Part shown: positions 10,526 through 21,730 of the stretch, one piece after another
Layout: the number at the start of each line of letters is the position of its first letter
How positions within the stretch are numbered: position 1 is the first letter of the stretch
NCBI RefSeq assembly: GCF_024166365.1
Contig: NC_064825.1
Coordinates: 105,972,480-106,036,479 of the forward strand
From: Elephas maximus indicus
Taxonomy: Eukaryota > Chordata > Mammalia > Proboscidea > Elephantidae
DNA: 64,000 nt
Direction: 5' to 3'
Made by a program: the position numbers and the translations under genes
Notes under the pieces: model-generated
Seen by the model: only the letters and a program-made list of their open reading frames with translations
Database searches by the model: none
What the model was told of the DNA's origin: nothing

Positions 10526-13500
10526 ATGACAACACTAAACACTTACTTATCTATAATTATGCTAAATGTAAATGGACTAAATGCACCAATAAAGAGACAG
10601 AGAGTCTCAGACTGGATAAAGAAACACGATCCGTCTATATGCTGCCTGCAAGAGACACACCTTAGACTTAGAGACACAAACAAACTAAAACTCAAAGGAT
10701 GGAAAAAATATATCAAGCACACAATAAGCAAAAAAGAAGAGGAGTAGCAATATTAATTTCTGACAAAATAGACTTTAAACTTAAATGCACCACAAAGGAT
10801 AAAGAAGGACACTACATAATGATAAAAGGGACAATTGATCAGGAAGATATAACCATATTAAATATTTATGCACTCAATGACAGGGCTGCAAGACACATAA
10901 ATCAAATTTTAACAAAACTGAAAAGTGAGATAGACACCTCCACAATTATAGCAGGAGACTTCAACACACCACTTTCGGAGAAGGACAGGACATGCAGTAA
11001 GGAGTTCAGTAGAGACACGGAAGACATAATTACAACAATCAACCAACTTGACCTCATTGACTTATAAGAACTCTCCACCCAACTGCTGCAAAGTATACTG
11101 CAAAGTATACTTTTTTTTCTAGCGCACATGGAACATTCTCTGGAATAGACCACATATTAGGTCATAAAACAAACCTTTGCAGAATCCAAAACATTGAAAT
11201 ATTACAAAGCATCTTCTCAGACCACAAGGCAATAAAAGTAGAAATCAATAACAGAAAAACTAGGGAAAAGAAATCAAATAATTGGAAACTGAACAATACC
11301 CTCCTGAAAAAAGACTGGGTTATAGAAGACATTAAGGAGGGAATAAGGAAATTCATAGAATGCAACGAGAATGAAAACACTTCCTATCAAAACCTCTGAG
11401 ACACAGCAAAAGCAGTGCTCAGAGGTCAATTTATATCGAGAAATGCACACATACAAAAAGAAGAAAGAGCCAAAATCAGAGAACTGTCCCTACAACTTGA
11501 ACAAATAGAAAGTGAGCAACAATAGAATCCATCAGGCACCAGAAGAAAACAAATAATAAAAATTAGAGCTGAACTAAATGAATTAGAGAACAGAAAAACA
11601 ATTGAAAGAATTAACCAAGCCAAAAGCTGGTTCTTTGAAAAAATTAACAAAATTGATAAACCATTGGCTAGACTGACTAAAGAAATACAGGAAAGGAAAC
11701 AAATAACCCGAATAAGAAACGAGATGGGCCATATCACAACAGACCCAACTGAAATTAAAAGAATCATATCAGATTATTACGAAAAATTGTACTCTAACAA
11801 ATTTGCAAACCTAGAAGAAATGGATGAATTCCTGGAAAAACACTACCTACCTAAACTAACACAATCAGAAGTAGAACAACTAAATAGACCCATAACAAAA
11901 AAAGAGATTGAAACGGTAATCAAAAAACTCCCAACAAAAAAAAGCCCTGGCCCGGATAGCTATACTGCAGAGTTCTACCAAACTTTCAGAGAAGAGATAA
12001 CACCACTACTCCTAAAGGTATTTCAAAGCATAGAAATGACAGAATGCTACCCAACTCATTCTTTGAAGCCACCAAAACCAGGTAAAGACATCACAAAAAA
12101 AGAAAATTATAGACCTATATCCCTTATGAACGTAGATGCAAAAATCCTCAACAAAATTCTAGCCAATAGAATTCAACAACACGTCAAAAAAATAATTCAC
12201 CACGACCAAGTGGGATTTATACCAGCTATGCAAGGCTGGTTTAATATTAGAAAAACCGTTAATGTAATCCACCATATAAATAAAACAAAAGACAAAAACC
12301 ATGTGAACTTACCAAATGATGCAGAAAAGGCATTTGACAAAGTCCAACACCCATTTATGATAAAAACTCTCACCAAAATAGGAATTGAAGGAAAATTCCT
12401 CAACATAATAAAGGGCATCTATGCAAAGCCAACAGCCAACATCACTCTAAATGGAGACACCCTGAAAGCATTTCCCTTGAGAACGGAAACCAGACAAGGA
12501 TGCCCTTTATCACCGCTCTTATTCAACATTGTGCTAGAAGTCCTAGCCAGAGCAATTAGGCTAGACAAAGAAATAAAGGGCATCTGGTTTGGTAAGGAGG
12601 AAGTAAAATGATCTCTATTTGCAGATGACATGATCTTATACACAGAAAACCCTAAGGAATCCTCCAGAAAACTACTGAAATTAATAGAAGAGTTTGGCAG
12701 AGTCTCAGGTTATAAGATAATCATACAAAAATCACTTGGATTCATCTACATCAACAAAAAGAACACCGAAGAGGAAATAACCAAATCAATACCATTCACA
12801 GTAGCCCCCAAGAAGATAAAATACTTAGGAATAAATCTTACCAAGGATGTAAAAGACCTATACAAAGAAAACTACAAAGTTCTACTACAAGAAATTCAGA
12901 AGGACATACTTAAGTGGAAAAACATACCTTGCTCATGGATAGGAAGACTTAACATAATAAAAATGTCTATTCTACCAAAAGTCATCTATACATACAATGC
13001 ACTTCCGATCCAAATTCCAATGTCATTTTTTAATGTGATAGAGAAACAAATCACCAACTTCATATGGAAGGGAAAGAAGCCTCGGATAAGCAAAGCATTA
13101 CCAAAAAAGAAGAAGAAAGTGGGAGGCCTCACTCTACTTGATTTCAGAAGCTATTATACAGCCACAGTAGTCAAAACAGCCTGGTACTGGTACAACAACA
13201 GACACATAGACCAATGGAACAGAATTGAGAACCCAGATATAAATCCATGCACATATGAGCAGCTGATATTTGACAAAGGCCCAGTGTCAGTTAATTGGGG
13301 AAAAGATAGTCTTTTTAACAAATGGTGCTGGCATAACTGGATAACCATCTGCAAAAAAATGAAACAGGACCCATACCTCACACCATGCACAAAAACTAAC
13401 TCCAAGTGGATCAAAGACCTAAATATTATAAAGACTAAAACGATAAAGATCATGGAAGAAAAAATAGGGACAACGTTAGGAGCCCTAATACAAGGCATAA

Positions 13501-14335
13501 ACAGAATACAAAACATTACCAGAAATGACAAAGAGAAGCCAGATAACTGGGAGCTCCTAAAAATCAAACACCTATGCTCATCTAAAGATTTCACCAAAAG
13601 AGTAAAAAGACCACCTACAGACTGGGAAAGAATTTTCAGCTATGACATCTCCAACCAGCACCTGACCTCTAATATCTATATGATTCTGTCAAAACTCAAC
13701 CACAAAAAGACAAACAACCCAATCAAGAAGTGGTCAAAGGATATGAACACACACTTCACTAAAGAAGATATTCGGGCAGCTAACAGATACATGAGAAAAT
13801 GCTCTCGATCATTAGCCATTAGAGAAATGCAAATTAAAACTTCGATGAGATTCCATCTCACTCCAACAAGGCTGGCATTAATCCAAAAAACACAAAATAA
13901 TAAATGTTGGAGAGGCTGTGGAGAGATTGGAACTCTTATACACTGCTGGTGGGAATGTCAAATGGTACAACCACTTTGGAAATCTATCTGGCGTTATCTT
14001 AAACAGTTAGAAATAGAACTCCCATACAACCCAGAAATCCCACTCCTCGGAATATACCCTAGAGAAATAAGAGCCTTCACACAGATATATGCACACCCAT
14101 GTTTATTGCAGCTCTGTTTACAATAGCAAAAAGCTGGAAGCAACCAAGGTGTCCATCAATGGATGAATGGTTAAATAAATTGTGGTATATTCACACAATG
14201 GAATACTACACATCGATAAAGAACAGTGAGGAATCTGTGAAACATTTCATAACATGGAGGAACCTGGAAGGCATTATGCTGAGTGAAATTAGTCAGAGGC
14301 AAAAGGACAAATATTGTATAAGACCACTATTATAA
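10526..14335 (+). pseudogene. L1-B ORF2 (endonuclease/RT), few lesions
   Basis: This is the complete ORF2 region. The endonuclease runs from MTTLNTYLSIIMLNVNGLNAPI, with CCLQETHLRLRDTNK and IIAGDFNTPLS. The RT lies about 11900-12700, with [32 protein letters not shown] (usual SIDAEKAFD changed) and [14 protein letters not shown]. The catalytic motif is [14 protein letters not shown]. The Cys-rich C-terminus is [18 protein letters not shown]. Lesions are a frameshift near 10700-10745, a stop at about 11065, a 12-bp tandem duplication tgcaaagtatac (11087-11098, 11099-11110), a TGA near 11399, another in-frame TAG near 11523, and a TGA at 12609-12611 immediately before the catalytic FADD segment. 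A frame change near 14100 precedes the C-terminal end at 14335. Confidence 0.92.
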
Positions 14336-15336
14336 GATCTTGAGAAATAGTATAAACTGAGAAGAACACATACTTTTGTGGTTAGGAGGGGGGAGGAAGG
14401 GAGGGTGGGAGAGGGTTTTTTACTGATTAATTAGTAGATAAGAACTGCTTCAGGTGAAGGGAAGGACAATACTCAATACATGGAAGGTCAGCTCCACTGG
14501 ACTGGACCAAAAGCAAAGAAGTTTCTGGGATAAACTGAAGGCTTCAAAGGTCAGCGGAGCAAGGGTGAGGGCTTGGGGACCATGGTTTAAGATGACTTCT
14601 AAGTCAATTGGCAAAATAATTATATTAATAAAACATTCTGCATCCCACTGTGAAATGTGGCATCTGGGGTCTTAAATGCTAACAAGCGGCCATCTAAGAT
14701 CCATCAGTTGTTCTCAACCCACCTGGAGCAAAGGAGAATGAAGAACACCAAGGTCACATGATAACTGAGAGCCCAAGAGACAGAAAGGGCCACATGAACC
14801 AGAGACCTACATCATCCTGAGACCAGAAGAACTAGTTGGTGCCCAGCCACAATCGATGACTGCCCTGACAGGGTGCACAACAGAGAACCCCTGAGGGAGC
14901 AGGAGATCAGTGGGATGCAGACCCCAAATTCTCATAAAAAGACCATACTTAATGGTCTGACTGCGACTAGAGGAATCTCAGTGGTCATGGTCCCCAAACC
15001 TTCTGTTGACACAGGACAGGAACCATTCCCGAAGACAACTCATCAGATGTGAAAGGGACTGGACAGTGGGTAGGAGAGAGATGCTGATGAAGAGTGAGCT
15101 AATTATATCAGGTGGACACTTGAGACTGTGTTAGCGTCTCCTGTCTGAAGGGGGGATGGGAGGATAGAGTGAGTTGGAAGCTGGCAAAACTGTCATGAAA
15201 GGAGAGACTGGAAGGGTTGACTCATTAGGGGGAGAGCAAGTGGGAGTATGGAGTAAGGTGTGTGTAAACTTATATGTGACAGTCTGACTTGATTTGTAAA
15301 TGTTCACTTGAAGCTCAATAAAAGTTAAAAAAAAAA
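14336..15336 (+). other. L1-B 3' UTR with G-rich tract
   Basis: This is untranslated sequence from the ORF2 stop to AATAAA and poly-A at about 15319-15336. It is homologous to the 3' UTRs at 16111-17102 and, inverted, at 38644-39660 and 59470-60480. A purine/G-rich tract at 14385-14415 contains four G-runs in close succession, compatible with a G-quadruplex. Human L1 3' UTRs also carry such a tract. Confidence 0.8.
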
Positions 15337-15652
15337 TACACTTGGACCAACTCCTCAGACAGGGATTGGACTAGACTATGGGATAGAAAATGATACGGGT
15401 GAAGAATGAGCTTCTTGGATCAAGTAGACCCATGAGACTATGTGGGCAGCTTCTGTCTGGAGGGGAGATGAGAGAGCAGAGGGGGTCAGAGCTGGCTAAA
15501 TGGACACGAAAATAGAGAGTGGAGGGAAGGAGTATGCTGTGTCATTAGGGGGAGAGCAACTAGGAGTTTATAGCAAGATGTATATAAATTTTTGTATGAG
15601 AGACCCACTTGATTTGTAAACTTTCACTTAAAGCACAATAAAAATTAAAATA
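15337..15652 (+). other. Second L1 3' end, probably a 3'-transduced segment of L1-B
   Basis: After the first poly-A, the sequence restarts within an L1 3' UTR at ccaactcctcagacaggg and runs to a second aaagcacaataaaaatt end. It aligns with the last ~310 bp of L1-A (about 16790-17100). There is no TSD between it and L1-B; the only TSD encloses both. The simplest reading is that the parental L1-B transcript read through its own poly-A signal into a neighbouring L1 tail. Confidence 0.7.
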
Positions 15653-15674
15653 ATAATAATAATAAATGTTGGAG

Positions 15675-17102
15675 AGGCTGTGGAGAGATTGGAATACTTC
15701 TACATTTCTGGTGGGAATGTCAAATGATACAACCACTTTGGCAATTGATTTGGTGCTTCCTTAAAAAGTTAGAAATAGAATTACCATAGGATCCAGCAAT
15801 CCACTCCTTGGAATATATCCTAGAGAAGTAGAGCCTTTACATGAACAGATATATGCACACCCATCTTTATTGCAGCACTGTTTACAATAGCAAAAAGATG
15901 GAAGCAACCAAGGTGCCCATCAACAGATGAATGGATAAATTATGGTATATTCACTCAATGGAATACTACTCATCGATAAAGAACAGTGATGAATCTGTGA
16001 AACATTTCATAACATGGAGGAACCTGGAAGGCATTATGCTGAGTGAAATTAGTCAGATGCAAAAGGACAAATATTGTACAAGACCACTATTACAAGAACT
16101 TGAGAAATAGTTTAAACTGAGAAGAAAACATTCTTTTGTGGTTAGGAGACGAGGGGAGGGAGGGAGGGTGGTAAAGTGGTATTCACTAATTAGATAGTAG
16201 ATAAGAACTACTTTAGATGAAGGGAAAGACAGCACACAATACAGGGGAGGTCAGCACAATTGGACTAAACCAAAAGCAAAGAAGGTTCCTGAATAAACTG
16301 AATGCTTCAAAGGTCAGCGTAGCAGGGGCAGAGGTCTGGGGACCATGGTTTCAGGGGACACCTAAGTCAATTGGCATAATAAAATCTATTAACAAAACAT
16401 TCTGCATCCCACTTTGAAGAGTGGCATCTGGGGTCTTGAACGTTAGCAAGCAGCCATCTAAGATGCATCAATGGGTCTCAACCTACCTGGATCAAAGGAG
16501 AATGAAGAACACAAGACACAAGGTGATTATGAGCCCAAGAGACAGAAAAAGGGCCTCATGAACCAGTGACTACATCATTCTGAGACCAGTAGAACTAGAT
16601 GATGTCCAGATACAACCGATGACTGCCCTGACAGGGAGTACAACAGAGAACCCCTGAGGGAGCAGGAGAGCAGTGGGATGCAGACTGCAGATTCTCATAA
16701 GACCAGACTTAATGGTCTGATTGAGACTGGAAGGACCCTGGTGGTCATGGCGTCCAGACCTTCTGTTGTCCCAGGAGAGGAACCATTCCAGAAGCCAACT
16801 CTTCAGACATGGATTGGACTGGACAATGGGTTGGAGAGGGATGCTGGTGAGGAGTGAGCTTCTTGGATCAGGTGGACACTTGAGACTATGTTGTCATCTC
16901 CTGCCTGGACAGGAGATGAGAGGGTGGAGGGGGTTAGAAGCTGGCGAAAAGGACACGAAAAGAGAGAGTGGAGGGAGAGAGCAGGCTGTCTCATTAGGGA
17001 GAGAGTAATTGGGAGTTTGTAGCAAGGTGTATATGGGTTTTTGTGTGAGAGACTGACTTGTTTTGTAAACTTTCACTTAAAGCACAATAAAAATTATTTA
17101 AA
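15675..17102 (+). mobile_element. L1-A continuation: ORF2 C-terminus and 3' UTR
   Basis: Directly after the right TSD of L1-B the sequence resumes aggctgtggagagattgg, the coding segment of the Cys-rich ORF2 C-terminus. It then encodes, with lesions, [13 protein letters not shown] and TMEYYSSIKNS-like residues to about 16110. The 3' UTR follows, with a G-rich tract at 16151-16170 and AATAAA near 17087. Confidence 0.88.
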
Positions 17103-17119
17103 AAAAATGGGTTCAGAGA

Positions 17120-17688
17120 GGGAATGAAGTTGGGGAATGGTAGTGGAATGCAAGGAAAATAAAAAGTCCCCCTGTGGGGATTAATCTTGGGACAAAAAAA
17201 AAAAAAAGGAAAAAAAATATATATACATCTATATCTAAGATATCCAATAGCTAATTATCAGCTTGGGTATTCTCAGAGAAATAAATTTTGGATGGCCGCC
17301 AATGGTATTGCTCAGTGAAGGGAAATCCAGGACCCTATTCGAATCTAACAAATAAAACTTTCTTCACACTCTATTCCATTCAGAGGTTACAGAGGAAGAG
17401 TCTTCCGGGTATAGTGAGAGCTCTCTGGGAAAATATATAAATAAACCAAATCAGAAAATCCCAAAGAGATTTGTTTAATTAGAAATTTAGTTCTGTCAGG
17501 TAGAAGAGATCCTAGGGGGCAGAGATAGCTATTTTGTATTTAAAAAGAGTGCTCCATGTTTGCAATGAACAGGCTGTTTTAAAGGTTGGTTGAATACTTT
17601 TGATGAAACAAATTATTTCAGCTAAAATAATTTAAATACTTATATATACCCTGTTCAGTGAGGAAAAAAAAAGATTATCCCAAATAAG
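17120..17688. other. Unassigned AT-rich DNA
   Basis: No gene or confidently named repeat was seen. A-rich stretches lie near 17195-17225, including a short TATATA run. Confidence 0.5.
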
Positions 17689-17901
17689 CCCAAACCCAAA
17701 CCCACTAATACTGAGTTAATTCCAACTCATTGTGACCCTACAGGGCAGACTAGGACTGCCCTATAGGGTTTTCAATGTTGTGAATGTTTATGGAAGCAGA
17801 CTGCCATATCTTTCTACCATGGATTGCCTGGTGGGTTCGAATTGCCAATTTTTGGTTAGCAGTCGAGAACTTTAGCTTAAACTACACCATCAGGGCTCCT
17901 A
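17689..17901 (-). repeat. AfroSINE, full-length type
   Basis: On the minus strand the head lies at the right (agccctgatggtg, tagtttaagct) and the RTE-like tail at the left (caatgagttggaattaactc). The central gcagtctgcttccataaa and cctatagggt blocks are present. It is moderately diverged. Confidence 0.8.
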
Positions 17902-18459
17902 GAATCCCCAACAAGAAAGGTAAATATGAAATTTTTCATATTAATATTCAACTTTAGTTCATGACGTTATTAAAATTAATATTTAATATAGAATATCCAA
18001 TGTGATGTTTCATTAATACAGCTTCTTTATATTTCTGACTCTATTAAATACAATTTACCTTAAACAATTATTTTAAATAGTAATGTTTAATTACTTTGAA
18101 ACACTGGAAATTCAAAAAATTGCTTTATTTTTGTAAGAATACTGAATAATATGATAGGAAATCTGTAATTCTAGCAAAGACTTTTTAGCAAATAAAGATT
18201 ATATTTATGTATTTTAGTTCTGGTGACATTTTAACAAGGTATTTAAAGTAAAACAATCCATGGAATAAATTTACAATCATTGCAGATTCCAAGGAAGATT
18301 TGTTTTAAAGAAAATAATACATTTTAATTTAAAGAATTCATAAAGCAATAAACATTTATGTTCATATTGTTTTTCAAAATAATTTCAGGGTTTGTTTCTA
18401 ATGTATATAAAAAATACAAACATAGCTGAGATTTAGGTATATTGGGGACATTGACGGAC
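17902..18459. other. Unassigned AT-rich DNA
   Basis: No coding potential or recognisable repeat was found. Confidence 0.5.
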
Positions 18460-18471
18460 TAATATGTAACT

Positions 18472-18632
18472 GTAAACTCTGGTGGTGCAGTGGTTAAGAG
18501 TTCGGCTGCTAACCTAAAGGTCAGCAGTTCAAATCCACTGGGCGCTCTTTGGAAACTCTGTGGGGCAGTTCTGCTTTTTCCTATAAGGTCGCTATGAATC
18601 AGAATCAACTCAAAGGCAATGGATTGGGTTAG
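18472..18632 (+). repeat. AfroSINE
   Basis: The head tggtggtgcagtggttaaga has a good Pol III A box (tggtgcagtgg), and the B box is agttcaaatcc. The tail is gctatgaatcagaatcaact. It is flanked by an 11/12-base TSD taatat(g/c)taact at 18460-18471 and 18633-18644. It is a short form lacking the gcagtctgcttcc block. Confidence 0.88.
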
Positions 18633-18661
18633 TAATATCTAACTAAATCAGAATATTGTTA

Positions 18662-18864
18662 ACCAAAGCCAAACCCGTTGCCTTCGAGCCAACTCAAAAT
18701 GACCCTATAGTATAGTGTAGAACTGCCTTAAGATGTTTCCAAAGCTATAAATCTTTACAGAAGCAGACTGCCACATCTTCCTGCCACAGAGTGGCTGGTG
18801 AATTTGAACCACCGATGTTTTGATTAGCAGCCAAACGCTTAACCACTGTGGCACCAAGACTCCG
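18662..18864 (-). repeat. AfroSINE, inverted next to the previous copy
   Basis: The tail lies at the left (caaacccgttgccttcgagc) and the head at the right (gtggttaagcgtttggctgc on the minus strand). The TSD tcagaatat(t/c)gtta occurs at 18648-18661 and 18865-18878 (13/14). With the plus-strand copy 30 bp away it forms an inverted SINE pair. Confidence 0.88.
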
Positions 18865-18878
18865 TCAGAATATCGTTA

Positions 18879-20085
18879 TGCATTCCTTAGTTACTTGGAT
18901 TTCTTCCAGGGAATGGATGCTTAGATTAAAAATAAATATGATAGCATTAAGTTTTATTTCCCTTAAGTAAAAAGAACTTAAACATTTTCAAGAAAGAAGA
19001 GTAATATAGTTTTGTGAGAACACGCAGGGTAAATCTCTGCTGTTGGTACTCTGTTCTCTGGAAAAAACAGATAAATCTTAAATATTTGATGTTATACGTG
19101 GATAATTTCATCACCAAAAAGTTGTTGGTATAATTAGAAATGCTGTTTCATTTAGCACTCAGAGTCATTGTATTCAACTAACAAGAATTAATTTATTTAT
19201 TTGTTCATTCATTCATTTATTTATTAAATGCTGTCATTCAGAGAACACTATATAAAGATTTGGCGTTTTTGTCCTTTTGTGAGTCTTAATTCTTCTCTTC
19301 CTTTTAAGAGTGATGCTTTCATTTTAACAATGTCTATTCCTTTACCTCAGTTCAAAATCAAATCCTGAGTACCGTGTTGTGTGAACACCCATTTTCTAGG
19401 ATCTATAATGATTTCAAGTAGAAAAATAGTCACAGTCTTTACCTCTCATATCATTGTGTATCAATATAAAGAAAATGCATACAAGGAGTATTACCCTAAT
19501 TACAATTCTACACGCTGAGCAGTAATGGGTCCTATAGGTGTTACAGTACCCAAAGTAGAGATAATGATATAAACCCAAACGTTAGCAGAGAATTCATGGA
19601 GAAATTGCAACTTGAGAGTTCAATTTTTTTTTGTTTTGTGGAGTTTTGTAACAATTTGGTAACTGCTTTTAAAATCTCTTTGTTCCCTCAATAATCATGT
19701 AATACAAAAGAAAATTCAAGAGTATTATTCATGTTATATAGAATACTGAGTAAAATCAGAAAAAATTAAATTTTTTTAATACTACTAATAGTAAACAGAT
19801 GATAATAATAATGAGCAACTGTTAATCATCATAATTACAGACAATAATGATAATAGTCTTCTATAAATGCCAGGACTTCTTCAAGATGCTTTACTTATAT
19901 TAAATGATTTAATTCACGCAACAACACTAAATGTTGGTATAGTTGTTAACCGTTTTACAGCTGAGCAAATTGTGACCCAAGAAGATTAATTAATTTACAT
20001 GAAGTCATCGCACAGGTAGATGATGTTGGAGCTCTAATTCAAAATTCCTTTTTTTTTAATCCATCAAGGGAATACTGTTCTTTAA
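18879..20085. other. Unassigned AT-rich DNA
   Basis: There is no gene. A short low-complexity (TTTA/TTCA)n patch lies at about 19190-19226. Otherwise no repeat could be named. Confidence 0.5.
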
Positions 20086-20095
20086 CCATGGCCCC

Positions 20096-20312
20096 AATCC
20101 CTGGTGGTGCAGTGGTTAAGTGCTTGTCTGCCACCCAGAAGTTCAGGGTTTAAACCCACCAGCTACTCCAAGGGAGAAGGATGTGGTGGTCTGCTTCTGT
20201 AAAGATTCACAGCCTTGGAAACACTTTGGGACAGTTCTACTCTGTCTTATAGGGTCCCTATGGGTTGGAATCAACTCCCCGGAAAAGAGTTTTTTTTTTT
20301 TTGTTTTTAAAT
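20096..20312 (+). repeat. AfroSINE, full-length type
   Basis: The copy contains the head ccctggtggtgcagtggtta, the central ggtctgcttctgtaaagatt, cttggaaacactttgggaca and the tail ccctatgggttggaatcaac followed by a T-rich run. A possible short TSD around catggc (20086-20091 and after the tail near 20315) is weak. Confidence 0.85.
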
Positions 20313-20797
20313 CATGGCACCATACTTCTCCTCCGCTTAGTGGACAAGGTGCAAAGCCATTAGAATGGAGAGATGAAAAGGAAGGTGAGGCAAGAGATGC
20401 AAGGGATGCAAAATTTAAGGAGGCACCCACTTTTGGGATTGTGCAAGTGCGAGGATGGCCCTGAATTCCTCCTTGTATTTTGCCCTTAGGAGCCTAACTG
20501 ACTAGTCTTTGTCCTGGCCCTGATGAGAGGGAATGGTGGGAAAACTAATCGCCAATAAATGAACTTTAAAGCGCTTTATCAACCTATTTTACTAGGCAAT
20601 TTGTTAAACTACAGGCTTAAAGAACATGTTATCGTAATTGTAATGATAGAGCCAAGGAAGGGAACAGTTTAAAATTGGTAGACAGGTGATAAATTTTACC
20701 AATATTATCTCATTTAATTCTCACAAAGAAGCAAACCTTAGAAACTTTAAATAATTCACATCAAACAGAGAACAGAGGCACATGTGGAAGATGCCGT

Positions 20798-21319
20798 GGC
20801 TTCCTTCCCGATGACCTCAGGCAGGTCTTCCGGGTAACTGGCTGCAGCTCCTACGTCGGCACCTGCTGCTCCACCTGGTGTTTTCATGTTATGGAGCTGG
20901 CTTCTCTCCTTAAACCTCATGAACCAATTTCTGCTGGATTCGAACTTCTCTTCTGCAGCTTCCTCACTCTCTCAGCCTTCAGAGAATTTAGGTTAGAGAC
21001 TTCCTCCGGATTAGGCTTTGGCTTAAGGGAATGTTGTGGCTGGTTTGATCTTCCATCCAGACCTCTAAAACGTCCTCCACATCGGCAATAAGGATGTTTC
21101 ATTTTCTTATCGTTTATGTGTTCACTGGACTAGCAGTTTTAATTTCCTTCCAGAACTTCTCCTTGGCATTCAGAACTTGGCTAACTGGTGCTAGAGGCTT
21201 AGCTTTAGGTCTACCTCAGCTTTCGACATACCTTCCTCACTAAGCTTAATCATTTCTAACTTTTGATTTAAAGTGAGAGACATGAGATTCTTCCTTTCAC
21301 TTGAACACTTACAGGCCAT
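20798..21319 (-). pseudogene. Tigger1 transposase N-terminal fragment (CENP-B-type HTH)
   Basis: Translation from the ATG at 21317-21319 gives MACKCSSERKNLMSLTLNQK and then a helix-turn-helix stretch, EMIKLSEEGMSKAEVDLKLS. This is the CENP-B N-terminal/Psq-like DNA-binding domain typical of pogo-family transposases. The frame breaks after about 42 codons near 21191. Later codons of the domain can be followed only across frameshifts. The DDE catalytic domain is not in the window. Confidence 0.7.
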
Positions 21320-21730
21320 TGTAGGGATATTAATTGGCCTAATTTCAATATTGTCATGTTTCATGGAATAGTGAGGCACCAGGAGAGGGACAGAGAAGGG
21401 AGAATGCCCGGTTGCTGAAACAGAACACAGGATTAAGTTCACTGTCTTGCATGAGTGCAGTCGGTGGCACCCCAAAACAATTGTATTAGTAACATCAAAG
21501 ATCACTGATTACAGATCACCATAACAAATAAAATAATAATGAAAAACCTTGCGACATTGCAAGAATTACCCAAATGTGACACAGAGAAACAAAGTGAACA
21601 CATGTTGTTGGAAAAATGGTGCAGATAGAGTTGTTCCACACAGGGTTGTTAGAACCTTTCAATTAAAAAAAAAATGCAATATATGCAAAGTGCAATAAAG
21701 CGAAGTATAATAAAACTAAGTATGCCTGTA
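20798..21730 (-). mobile_element. Tigger1-type (pogo/Tc1-mariner) DNA transposon, 5' part
   Basis: The right end reads, on the minus strand, CAGGCATACTTAG and continues into the typical Tigger terminal repeat ttttattatacttcgcttta; a TA dinucleotide (21729-21730) sits just outside, as expected for this superfamily. The inner sequence matches the antisense 5' UTR and transposase N-terminus of Tigger1 as remembered. Only about 930 bp of the ~2.4-kb element is left; the internal and 3' part are absent beyond 20798. It is an ancient placental-wide insertion. Confidence 0.8.

Larger units (their letters stand above)
7291..15652 (+). mobile_element. L1-B: full-length LINE-1 nested in L1-A, with an extra 3' segment
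   Basis: The element comprises a 5' UTR with tandem monomers (7291-9054), ORF1 (9055-10118), ORF2 (10526-14335), a 3' UTR ending in AATAAA and poly-A (to 15336), and a further ~316 bp that is itself an L1 3' UTR end (15337-15652). A perfect 17-bp TSD encloses the whole composite. ORF2 retains long open stretches and is close in sequence to L1-E. L1-B is therefore younger than L1-A. It has several inactivating lesions and is not expected to be autonomous now. Confidence 0.92.
1138..17102 (+). mobile_element. L1-A: full-length LINE-1, split by a nested L1
   Basis: This is an essentially full-length L1 in sense orientation: 5' UTR (1138-2427), ORF1 (2428-3439), intergenic spacer, ORF2 (3920-7273, resuming at 15675), and a 3' UTR ending in AATAAA plus poly-A near 17085-17102. 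Between 7291 and 15652 it is interrupted by L1-B, whose 17-bp TSD splits the ORF2 3' region. Both ORFs carry stops and frameshifts, so the copy cannot be autonomous. Its divergence from L1-B and its role as host show that it is the older insertion. The 5' UTR is homologous to that of L1-D (40904-42440) but does not show clear tandem monomers. Confidence 0.92.
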
